This document shows, in pieces, positions 1 to 4,611 of a DNA stretch of 7,716 nt; the first letter of the stretch is position 1; each line of letters opens with the position of its first letter. Made by a program: the position numbers and the translations under genes. The notes beneath the pieces were generated by a model. It ran no database searches. It was not told where the DNA came from and saw only the letters and a list, made by a program, of their open reading frames with translations. The DNA is from Hydrogenophaga sp. (GTDB lineage Bacteria; Pseudomonadota; Gammaproteobacteria; Burkholderiales; Burkholderiaceae_C). The DNA lies in the NCBI GenBank assembly GCA_020047875.1, contig JAIFNE010000205.1, positions 1-7,716 on the forward strand. The letters are read 5' to 3'.

Positions 1-2
1 CC

Positions 3-1394
3 ACCGACGTGCTGATGCTCGGCATGACCTCGGTCATCCTGTTCTCCATCAACCCCTGGCTGGCGCTGGTCACGCTGCTGCCGCTGCCCTTTATTGCCTG
101 GATGATCCACCGCGTGCGCGACCGGCTGCGCACCGGCTTCGAAAAGATCGACCGCGTCTGGGGCGACGTGACCAACGTACTGGCCGACTCGATCCCCGGC
201 ATCCGGGTGGTGAAAGCCTTTGCCCAGGAGCGCCGGGAGGCCGGCCGATTCAAGGAGGCCAACCAGCTCAACCTGGCGGTGAACGACCGGCTCAACAAGA
301 CCTGGAGCCTTTTCACCCCCACCGTCACCCTGCTGACCGACATCGGCCTGCTGGTGGTCTGGGCATTTGGCATCTGGCAGATCAGCCGGGGGCAGATCAC
401 GGTCGGCGTGCTCACCGCGTTCATCGCCTACATCGGCCGCTTTTATGGCCGGCTCGATTCGATGAGCCGCATCGTCTCGGTGACCCAGAAAGCCGCTGCG
501 GGCGCCAAGCGCATCTTCGACATCCTCGACCACGTCTCCAACGTGCCCGAGCCGGCCGACCCGGTGCAGACGCCGGTGGTGCACGGTGGCCTGCGTATCG
601 ACAACATCGGCTTTCGCTACGGCAACCGCGCGGTGATTCGCAGCCTGAGCCTGGACATCCGGCCCGGCGAAATGATTGGTCTGGTGGGCCACAGCGGCTC
701 GGGCAAAAGCACGCTGGTGAACCTGATCTGCCGCTTCTACGACGTCTCCGAGGGCCGCATCCTGCTAGACGGCACCGACATTCGGCGCTTTCGCGTGGCC
801 GATTTCCGGCGCCACATTGGCCTGGTGCTGCAGGAGCCGTTTTTGTTCTTCGGCACCATCGCCGACAACATTGCCTACGGCAAACCTGGCGCCACGCGCG
901 CCGAGATCGTGGCCGCCGCGCGCGCCGCCCACGCGCACGATTTCATTCTGCGTCTGCCGCAGGGCTACGACTCGCTGGTGGGCGAGCGCGGCCAAGGTCT
1001 CTCAGGCGGTGAACGCCAGCGCATCAGCATCGCGCGCGCGCTGCTGATCGATCCGAAGATTCTGATTCTGGACGAGGCCACCTCGGCGGTGGACACCGAG
1101 ACCGAGAAGGAGATCCAGAAGGCGCTGGACAACCTGGTGCAAGGCCGCACCACCATCGCCATTGCCCACCGCCTGTCCACCTTGCGCAAGGCAGACCGGC
1201 TGGTGGTGATGGACCGCGGCGAGGTGGTGGAAGTGGGGCCGCACGACGAGCTGATGGCGCGCGAAGGCGCTTACTGGCGGCTCTACGAAGCGCAGGCGCG
1301 ACACGCCGCCACCGAAGACGCCGAACACGAGGCCAACATGCTCGCACACCACCTGCCGCAGCCCTCGGCACACACCAGCGTGGTGGCCCCATGA
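3..1394 (+). CDS. ABC exporter, fused membrane and ATPase domains, 5'-truncated; cyanophycin-locus type
   Basis: The 3' part of a gene that begins upstream: the frame is open from base 3, so the GTG at base 9 is not the true start. Counting from that GTG, residues 1-165 carry the last hydrophobic segments of an exporter membrane domain (about 8-32 and 105-145). An ATPase domain follows at about 195-435: Walker A GHSGSGKS (227-234), Q-loop Q275, signature LSGGE (331-335), Walker B ILILDEA (351-357) and switch H387. All catalytic motifs are intact, so the protein should be a working ATP-driven exporter half in the inner membrane. The stop overlaps the start of a DUF1854 gene (ATGA), which implies co-translation. 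This ABC/DUF1854 pair is known beside cyanophycin synthetase genes in Burkholderiales. The link to cyanophycin here is an inference from the pairing, because no cphA gene is in view. The substrate is unknown. Confidence 0.9.
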   Translation, partial: TDVLMLGMTSVILFSINPWLALVTLLPLPFIAWMIHRVRDRLRTGFEKIDRVWGDVTNVLADSIPGIRVVKAFAQERREAGRFKEANQLNLAVNDRLNKTWSLFTPTVTLLTDIGLLVVWAFGIWQISRGQITVGVLTAFIAYIGRFYGRLDSMSRIVSVTQKAAAGAKRIFDILDHVSNVPEPADPVQTPVVHGGLRIDNIGFRYGNRAVIRSLSLDIRPGEMIGLVGHSGSGKSTLVNLICRFYDVSEGRILLDGTDIRRFRVADFRRHIGLVLQEPFLFFGTIADNIAYGKPGATRAEIVAAARAAHAHDFILRLPQGYDSLVGERGQGLSGGERQRISIARALLIDPKILILDEATSAVDTETEKEIQKALDNLVQGRTTIAIAHRLSTLRKADRLVVMDRGEVVEVGPHDELMAREGAYWRLYEAQARHAATEDAEHEANMLAHHLPQPSAHTSVVAP

Positions 1395-1879
1395 GCGCCA
1401 GCCCTCAAGCAATCACGCCCGCCTTCACGCTCCAGCGGGATGCCCACGGCCGCTGGACCTGTCACACCCAGGGCGTTGACCACCACGGCGTGCAAGTGGT
1501 GCGTGCCTTCCCACTGACCGCGCCGGACGAAGACATTGCCCTCGTCGGCGGAGACGGCCATGAACTGGCGTTCGTGAACCGCCTCGACGCGCTCGATGAA
1601 CCCAACCAGCGGGCTTTGCGAGAGGCGCTGGCCGAGCGGGAATTCATGCCGGTGATCGAGCGCATCCGCAGCGTCAGCACCTTCGCCACGCCGAGCGTCT
1701 GGCAGGTCGAAACCGATCGCGGCGCCACCGAGCTGGTGCTCAAGGTGGAAGAAGACATTCGCCGCCTGCCAGGCGCCAAGCGCCTGCTCGTCACCAGCGG
1801 CAGCGGCGTGGTGTTTGAAATACGCAACCGCAACGCGCTGGACCGCGCCTCGCAGCGGCTGCTGGAACGGTTTCTCTGA
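1391..1879 (+). CDS. DUF1854 family protein, partner of the ABC exporter
   Basis: A 162-residue protein with no signal peptide or membrane segment. It is rich in charged residues, including an acidic/arginine stretch around 85-135 (EFMPVIERI, KVEEDIRRLPGAKRLL), and is predicted cytoplasmic. I recognise it as DUF1854 from its size, the EFMPVIERI and VEEDIRRLPG segments, and its place directly after the exporter. The ATG lies inside the exporter's stop (ATGA) and has no convincing ribosome binding site, so translation is probably coupled to the exporter. Known of the family: it occurs beside this ABC transporter type in cyanophycin-metabolising beta-proteobacteria, and its biochemical role is unknown. 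Inference: it assists or regulates the exporter. The gene ends 73 bases before the convergent OmpA-domain gene; that gap has a 10-bp palindrome (1920-1929) but no convincing terminator. Confidence 0.85.
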   Translation: MSASPQAITPAFTLQRDAHGRWTCHTQGVDHHGVQVVRAFPLTAPDEDIALVGGDGHELAFVNRLDALDEPNQRALREALAEREFMPVIERIRSVSTFATPSVWQVETDRGATELVLKVEEDIRRLPGAKRLLVTSGSGVVFEIRNRNALDRASQRLLERFL

Positions 1880-1952
1880 AGTGGGCTGCCCGCGCACGGC
1901 GGACCAGCACCATTCCAACGAGCCGGCTCAATAGCGCCTGCAACACAGCGGA

Positions 1953-2477
1953 TCAGTCGGCGATGACCACCTCGACGCGGCGCGCCTCGGCGTTGTTGCC
2001 GCTGCCGGTGGTCTGCTCAGGCTTCTTCAACTCAATGTCCGTGCGGGCCACGCCGGCGCCCACCAACATGTCGTGTACCGCCAGCGCGCGCTGCCGGGCG
2101 AGTTCGGCGTTGAAGGCAGCGTCGCCCGTGGCATCGTGAAAGCCGGAAATCACCAGCCGCTTGCCGGCCTGGGCCGCGGCAATGGATTCGCCGAGGGCAG
2201 CCAGGGCGCCGGCGGCGAGGTCGGCATTCCCGCTGGCAAAGTAGAACTTGACCACGCCGCTGTCCACCACCACGCTGGCGTCTTCGCCCACCATCGCCGT
2301 GGCAGGCGTGGTGGGCTCCGAGGTGGCTGGCAAGGCGGCCTTGGAAACCGCAGCGGCCGAAGCGTCCGGCGCCTTGTGGATGCTGATGCCCAAGACCAGG
2401 CCAGCCCCCAGCAAAATGGTGGCAACGAGCACCACGGCAATGGTGCGAACGTCCTGCTGGTTGTCTGTGGGCGACAT
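1953..2477 (-). CDS. OmpA-domain protein with a single N-terminal membrane anchor
   Basis: 174 residues. Residues about 12-32 form one hydrophobic helix with no lipobox or clear cleavage site, so it is probably an inner-membrane anchor with the rest in the periplasm. An Ala/Pro/Thr-rich linker (about 36-66) leads to a C-terminal OmpA-like domain (about 72-174): the VVKFYFASGNADL strand (75-87), the GFHDATG segment with D115, the NAELARQRA helix with R130, and the final strand RRVEVVI (166-172). D115 and R130 sit where OmpA-family proteins bind the diaminopimelate of peptidoglycan, so wall binding is expected. The frame is open upstream to an ATG at 2552, but the chosen start has a good ribosome binding site (GGAG, 8 bases before the ATG) and puts the membrane helix near the N-terminus. 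It is convergent with the DUF1854 gene and divergent from chaC; nothing ties it to either pathway. Confidence 0.85.
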   Translation of the reverse strand: MSPTDNQQDVRTIAVVLVATILLGAGLVLGISIHKAPDASAAAVSKAALPATSEPTTPATAMVGEDASVVVDSGVVKFYFASGNADLAAGALAALGESIAAAQAGKRLVISGFHDATGDAAFNAELARQRALAVHDMLVGAGVARTDIELKKPEQTTGSGNNAEARRVEVVIAD

Positions 2478-2583
2478 GAATGACACTCCGTAAAACCGAA
2501 GGAAAATCTGGGGGCTGGGCCGGAAACTGGCGCAGACCGCGAAGCGTCTCATGCCGGGTGCCCTGAGCGATCTGAGAGTTTAA
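2478..2583. promoter_or_regulatory. Divergent intergenic region between the OmpA-domain gene and chaC
   Basis: A 106-base gap between two divergent starts, so it should hold promoters for both. I see no confident -35/-10 pair on either strand. GAGAG lies 6 bases before the chaC ATG and is a weak ribosome binding site. Confidence 0.4.
2486..2489 (-). promoter_or_regulatory. Ribosome binding site that fixes the OmpA-domain gene start
   Basis: GGAG on the minus strand, 8 bases before the ATG at 2477. It favours this start over the in-frame ATG 75 bases upstream, which would add a 25-residue arginine/phenylalanine-rich extension unlike a signal sequence. Confidence 0.7.
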
Positions 2584-3324
2584 ATGGCCGCGCCAACCCC
2601 TCCATCAAGCATCACCAGGCCTCGACTGCCCAGGCTGCCCCGGCCCAGCACCTGGGTTGCGGCCGAGCGCGACGGCGCCCAGATGATGGCCGACACCCTC
2701 GCTGCCTGGCGCTCGCTGGGTCCGCGCCCCGATCTCTGGATTTTTGGCTACGCATCGCTGATGTGGCGTCCCGAGTTCGAGGCCGCCGAGATCCGACCGG
2801 CCAGGGTTCATGGCCACCACCGCAGCCTGCAGATGTGGAGCCGGGTCAACCGCGGTACGCCCGAGCGTCCCGGGCTGGTGTTTGCGCTGGTACGCGGCGG
2901 CAGCGTCCAAGGCCTGGCCCTACGCGTGCCACACCAAGAGGTGGAAACACTGATGCCCGCGCTGTGGGCCCGCGAGATGCCCAACCCGGTGTACGACCCT
3001 CGCTGGTTGCCCTGCCAGACCGCACAAGGCATGGTGCCCGCTCTCGCCTTCACCCTCTCGCGGCGCAGTCCCAACTTCACCGGCACCCTCAGCGACGAGC
3101 GCTACCGGGACGTCTTCACCCATTCGGTGGGCCGCTACGGCAGCACGGCCGACTATGCGCGCCAGACCCTGCACAGCCTGAGGGCGCACGGCATCGAAGA
3201 CCGCGCGCTCGCGCGGCTGCTCCAGCTCCAAGCCCAGGGGAAGCGAAAAAAAATCCCAACTGGTGAAAGTTGGGATTTTGGTGGGCTGGGGACACCTGAA
3301 CGATACGGTAAGGTGTTGATTTAA
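2584..3324 (+). CDS. chaC: ChaC-type gamma-glutamylcyclotransferase with an atypical C-terminal tail
   Basis: 246 residues, cytoplasmic. ChaC enzymes cleave glutathione to 5-oxoproline and Cys-Gly. Visible family marks are the glycine-containing substrate loop FGYASLMW (54-61), WSRVNRGTPERPG (85-97) and LWAREM, whose E131 matches the catalytic glutamate of the ChaC YLxxRE motif. The NPVYDPRW and YRDVF...YGSTADY segments are typical of bacterial ChaC. The enzyme domain seems complete by about residue 217. The last 29 residues are encoded through an A8 run, a 12-bp hairpin and low-GC3 codons unlike the rest. Inference: the native end was altered when the adjacent element integrated, or the frame was changed at the A8 run; a -1 shift there stops at 3264-3266 after KKNPNW. 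A weak GAGAG ribosome binding site precedes the ATG. ATGs at codons 34-35 are possible later starts. Confidence 0.85.
   Translation: MAAPTPPSSITRPRLPRLPRPSTWVAAERDGAQMMADTLAAWRSLGPRPDLWIFGYASLMWRPEFEAAEIRPARVHGHHRSLQMWSRVNRGTPERPGLVFALVRGGSVQGLALRVPHQEVETLMPALWAREMPNPVYDPRWLPCQTAQGMVPALAFTLSRRSPNFTGTLSDERYRDVFTHSVGRYGSTADYARQTLHSLRAHGIEDRALARLLQLQAQGKRKKIPTGESWDFGGLGTPERYGKVLI
3250..3279. terminator. Perfect 12-bp hairpin terminator inside the chaC 3' end
   Basis: AAAATCCCAACT (3250-3261), loop GGTGAA, AGTTGGGATTTT (3268-3279). On the minus strand it is followed by eight T's (complement of A 3246-3253), a textbook intrinsic terminator. On the plus strand only the four T's of the stem follow, so it is weaker. 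It lies before the apparent chaC stop, which is unusual and suggests that the original gene boundary has moved. It may once have been shared by chaC and a convergent host neighbour. Confidence 0.8.
3292..3316. other. Inverted repeat, possible integrase core site
   Basis: ACACCT (3292-3297) and AGGTGT (3311-3316) are perfect inverted 6-mers with a 13-base spacer, just past the chaC terminator hairpin. Tyrosine-integrase core sites are short inverted repeats around a 6-8 base crossover region; this spacer is somewhat long, so the assignment is tentative. It rests mainly on the neighbouring IHF match and arm-like repeats. Confidence 0.35.
3309..3321 (-). promoter_or_regulatory. Perfect match to the IHF binding consensus
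   Basis: The minus strand reads AATCAACACCTTA, fitting WATCARNNNNTTR at every defined position, with AT-rich sequence beside it (3316-3325). IHF bends DNA in attachment sites of many tyrosine integrases. By base counting such a match is expected about once per 16 kb of random DNA on both strands, and less often in GC-rich DNA, so its place between core-like and arm-like repeats is notable. Confidence 0.5.
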
Positions 3325-3351
3325 ATGGTGGTGATTGTGCGGGAAATTGCT

Positions 3352-3374
3352 TTGTACCCCCAGTTGTACCCCCA
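3352..3374 (+). repeat. Two tandem copies of TTGTACCCCCA, candidate integrase arm sites
   Basis: TTGTACCCCCA occurs at 3352-3362 and 3364-3374, a 12-base period. Short tandem direct repeats placed 30-100 bases inside the core are typical arm-type sites for the N-terminal domain of tyrosine integrases. The repeat is seen directly; the role is inferred. Confidence 0.5.
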
Positions 3375-3455
3375 AGACTTGGCGACCGATCGGCAGTTCG
3401 AACCCCAAGTGGCAGCGCGCTAGAGCTGCTTTCTTTCACCCCTAGCGTTTTTTTA

Positions 3456-3482
3456 CAGGGGCAACAGGGGCAACCGGGGAAC
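3456..3482 (+). repeat. Three tandem 9-bp GGGGCAA-type repeats
   Basis: CAGGGGCAA at 3456-3464 and 3465-3473, then the variant CCGGGGAAC at 3474-3482. They lie just beyond the terminator of the element operon. The same unit recurs twice at 3551-3568. Candidate iterons, or operator or integrase sites; the function is not known. Confidence 0.6.
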
Positions 3483-3509
3483 AGTTCTGTAAGTCCTTGT
3501 CAGGATTGG

Positions 3510-3537
3510 AAAAAAAATGCCCCGGGTCAGCGGGGCA
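3510..3537 (-). terminator. Intrinsic terminator of the element operon
   Basis: On the minus strand, TGCCCCG, a 6-base loop and CGGGGCA form a perfect 7-bp stem, followed directly by eight T's. It starts 35 bases after the stop of the helix-turn-helix gene and closes the leftward operon. Confidence 0.85.
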
Positions 3538-3550
3538 GAGATGGAGGCTA

Positions 3551-3568
3551 CCGGGGCAACCGGGGCAT
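3551..3568 (+). repeat. Two more 9-bp GGGGCAA-type repeats
   Basis: CCGGGGCAA (3551-3559) and CCGGGGCAT (3560-3568) lie between the helix-turn-helix gene stop and its terminator. They match the three units at 3456-3482 in size and core. The terminator stem contains the related GGGGCA. Confidence 0.6.
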
Positions 3569-3571
3569 ACA

Positions 3572-4096
3572 TCAAGCCCGAAGTGGCCGCACCAGGACTT
3601 CACCAGCGGCAGCCGCATACCAAAAAGCCCCCATGTCGACCTCTCCTTTTACCGGGTTGTCCTGGTACAGCACACCAAAGAGCAGCCCGTCAGGGTCTCC
3701 CCGATCCATCGCCCGCGCCACATCAGCCGTCAGCGTATCCAAGATGTTGGGCGGAGCCAGGACACTGACCCGCCAGCTGGGCGGAACAGCAGCCAGCGCC
3801 CGGCGAAGTGAAGGCACCAGTGCGGACGCATCCCCGCCATATTGCAGAAGGTCACCAGCTGTCTGCAGCATCGAGCTCGCGCTGCGGGCAAGCTCTTCAC
3901 CATCGACCGTACCCGATACGGCTTCAAGTTCGGTCGCCTCGCCAACCCGAACACGAATGTTCGCATCCCGCCACCGCACAGCCTCAGCCACGCTGGTGAC
4001 GGGCATCCCGCGGCGCTTGTATCGGGTCACCAGCGCGGGGTCGATGCCGAGCGAGGCAGCAAGAGCGGCCTGGGTCGGTTTTCTAATAGCTTTCAT
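3572..4096 (-). CDS. Helix-turn-helix DNA-binding protein, last gene of the element operon
   Basis: 174 residues with no membrane segment. Residues about 8-30 (TQAALAASLG...VTRYKRRGMP) form a clear helix-turn-helix. It is followed by a VAEAVRWRDANI helix, the arrangement seen at the N-terminus of small terminase subunits of the Nu1 type and of some phage regulators. The rest (about 60-174) has no motif I recognise. A small terminase would normally sit beside a large terminase gene, which is absent here, so a regulator or replication accessory is equally possible. The ATG overlaps the stop of the preceding ORF (ATGA), and an AGGA (4106-4109) lies 9 bases before it. Two TTGACAA repeats lie about 20 bases upstream and could be its operator. 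A strong terminator follows. I am fairly sure of the gene and unsure of its function. Confidence 0.8.
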   Translation of the reverse strand: MKAIRKPTQAALAASLGIDPALVTRYKRRGMPVTSVAEAVRWRDANIRVRVGEATELEAVSGTVDGEELARSASSMLQTAGDLLQYGGDASALVPSLRRALAAVPPSWRVSVLAPPNILDTLTADVARAMDRGDPDGLLFGVLYQDNPVKGEVDMGAFWYAAAAGEVLVRPLRA

Positions 4097-4611
4097 CTAT
4101 CAAAATCCTGTAATCGTTGACAAATTGACAATTTAAAAAGCCCATCAACTGGCGAGAGCGCGGGGGCCGAATTACCCCGAGGGCTTGGGGGTGGGGGAGA
4201 ACCTATAGGGGGGGGCGAAGCTTGTGGCGCTACCACGGACACGGCTGTGGTGGCCGTGTCCGCCCTGCCCCCATGGCGGGGCCAGGCCCTTGCTATGCCA
4301 CCCTTCGAAATAAAGGTGGGCAATGCGTTCACCAGCACCAGCACCAGCGCCCTGGCCTGCTGGCTGGTGGCCAAGCTGGCGGCTGATGTCACGGTTGACC
4401 TGGCTGGGCTGACTTGACGCGATCGCACCGGCTCGCCTCGCTGCGTGTCAAGCGCTGGCGCTGTTGATCTGCATGCGTGCGGCCGTAGCAAGCACCCGGG
4501 CCTGCGCCTGTTCTTTGCCTTGGTGATGCACGTACGCACACCTACACGCAAAAAGAAACCGCTGCCCCCGCCCCATCGGCGACCCGCGTGGCCTTGCTTC
4601 GCTGCGCTCAT
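4093..4611 (-). CDS. 172-residue basic orphan ORF linking the primase and helix-turn-helix genes
   Basis: The chosen ATG (4611) lies in the primase stop (ATGA), and its stop lies in the start of the helix-turn-helix gene (ATGA), so it fills exactly the 500-base space between two real genes. It has no ribosome binding site of its own, which fits coupled translation. The protein is basic: arginine-rich at about 1-75 (AKNRRRPG), then an Ala/Ser/Thr stretch, a short hydrophobic LVLVLVN encoded by (CTGGTG)3, and a Pro/Ser-rich tail (SPPPIGSPPPPSP). I do not recognise it. Small Arg/Pro-rich proteins next to replication genes are known in P4-like elements (Ash and Icd-like families), but I see no firm match. 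Codon bias is weaker than in its neighbours (many AGG and NNA codons), so the stretch could instead be non-coding DNA with hairpins. Confidence 0.5.
   Translation of the reverse strand: MSAAKQGHAGRRWGGGSGFFLRVGVRTCITKAKNRRRPGCLLRPHACRSTAPALDTQRGEPVRSRQVSPARSTVTSAASLATSQQARALVLVLVNALPTFISKGGIARAWPRHGGRADTATTAVSVVAPQASPPPIGSPPPPSPRGNSAPALSPVDGLFKLSICQRLQDFDR
4117..4132 (+). repeat. Two direct 8-bp repeats, possible operator of the helix-turn-helix gene
   Basis: TTGACAAA (4117-4124) followed directly by TTGACAAT (4125-4132). They lie 21-36 bases upstream of the helix-turn-helix start, in an AT-rich patch unlike the GC-rich surroundings. Each also resembles a -35 box on the plus strand, and TTGTCA on the minus strand, but I see no matching -10 box at the right spacing. 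The operator role is inferred. Confidence 0.35.
4181..4215 (+). other. G-quadruplex-capable G-tract cluster
   Basis: Runs of 3, 5, 5 and 8 G's at 4181-4183, 4187-4191, 4193-4197 and 4208-4215, with loops of 3, 1 and 10 bases. This can form a four-tract quadruplex on the plus strand. It lies opposite the Pro-rich codons of the 172-residue ORF, so codon composition may explain part of it. Confidence 0.4.
4236..4262. repeat. Perfect 10-bp inverted repeat with a 7-base loop
   Basis: CGGACACGGC (4236-4245), loop TGTGGTG, GCCGTGTCCG (4253-4262). The stem is very stable but has no T-run on either strand, so it is not a standard intrinsic terminator. Inside the 172-residue ORF it could be an RNA structure or a protein site, for example part of a replication origin. 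Confidence 0.55.

Noticed and set aside
2560..2584. Glycine-riboswitch-like CTCTCAG segment on the minus strand
   Set aside because: Only a short fragment matches; the rest of the aptamer, including the GAAGGGGCAA-type core, is missing.
3278..3300. tRNA-like 3' end on the minus strand (TGGTGGGCTGGGGAC followed by CCTGAA)
   Set aside because: The T-arm does not pair and no D-arm, anticodon arm or acceptor partner is found; also no tRNA around GTTCGAACCCC at 3396-3406.
2920..3408. 162-residue open frame on the minus strand through the chaC 3' end and the attachment region
   Set aside because: It crosses the terminator hairpin and chaC antisense; its sequence resembles read-through of non-coding DNA, not a protein.
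3456..3568. CRISPR-like repeats
   Set aside because: Units are 9 bp and mostly tandem without regular unique spacers, so this is not a CRISPR array.
3633..4136. 167-residue open frame on the plus strand
   Set aside because: Antisense to the helix-turn-helix gene, with a Ser/Arg/Thr-rich low-information composition and no ribosome binding site.
4331..4348. ACCAGC repeated three times
   Set aside because: A three-copy hexamer encoding Leu-Val repeats in the 172-residue ORF on the other strand; too short to call a microsatellite or array of interest on its own.
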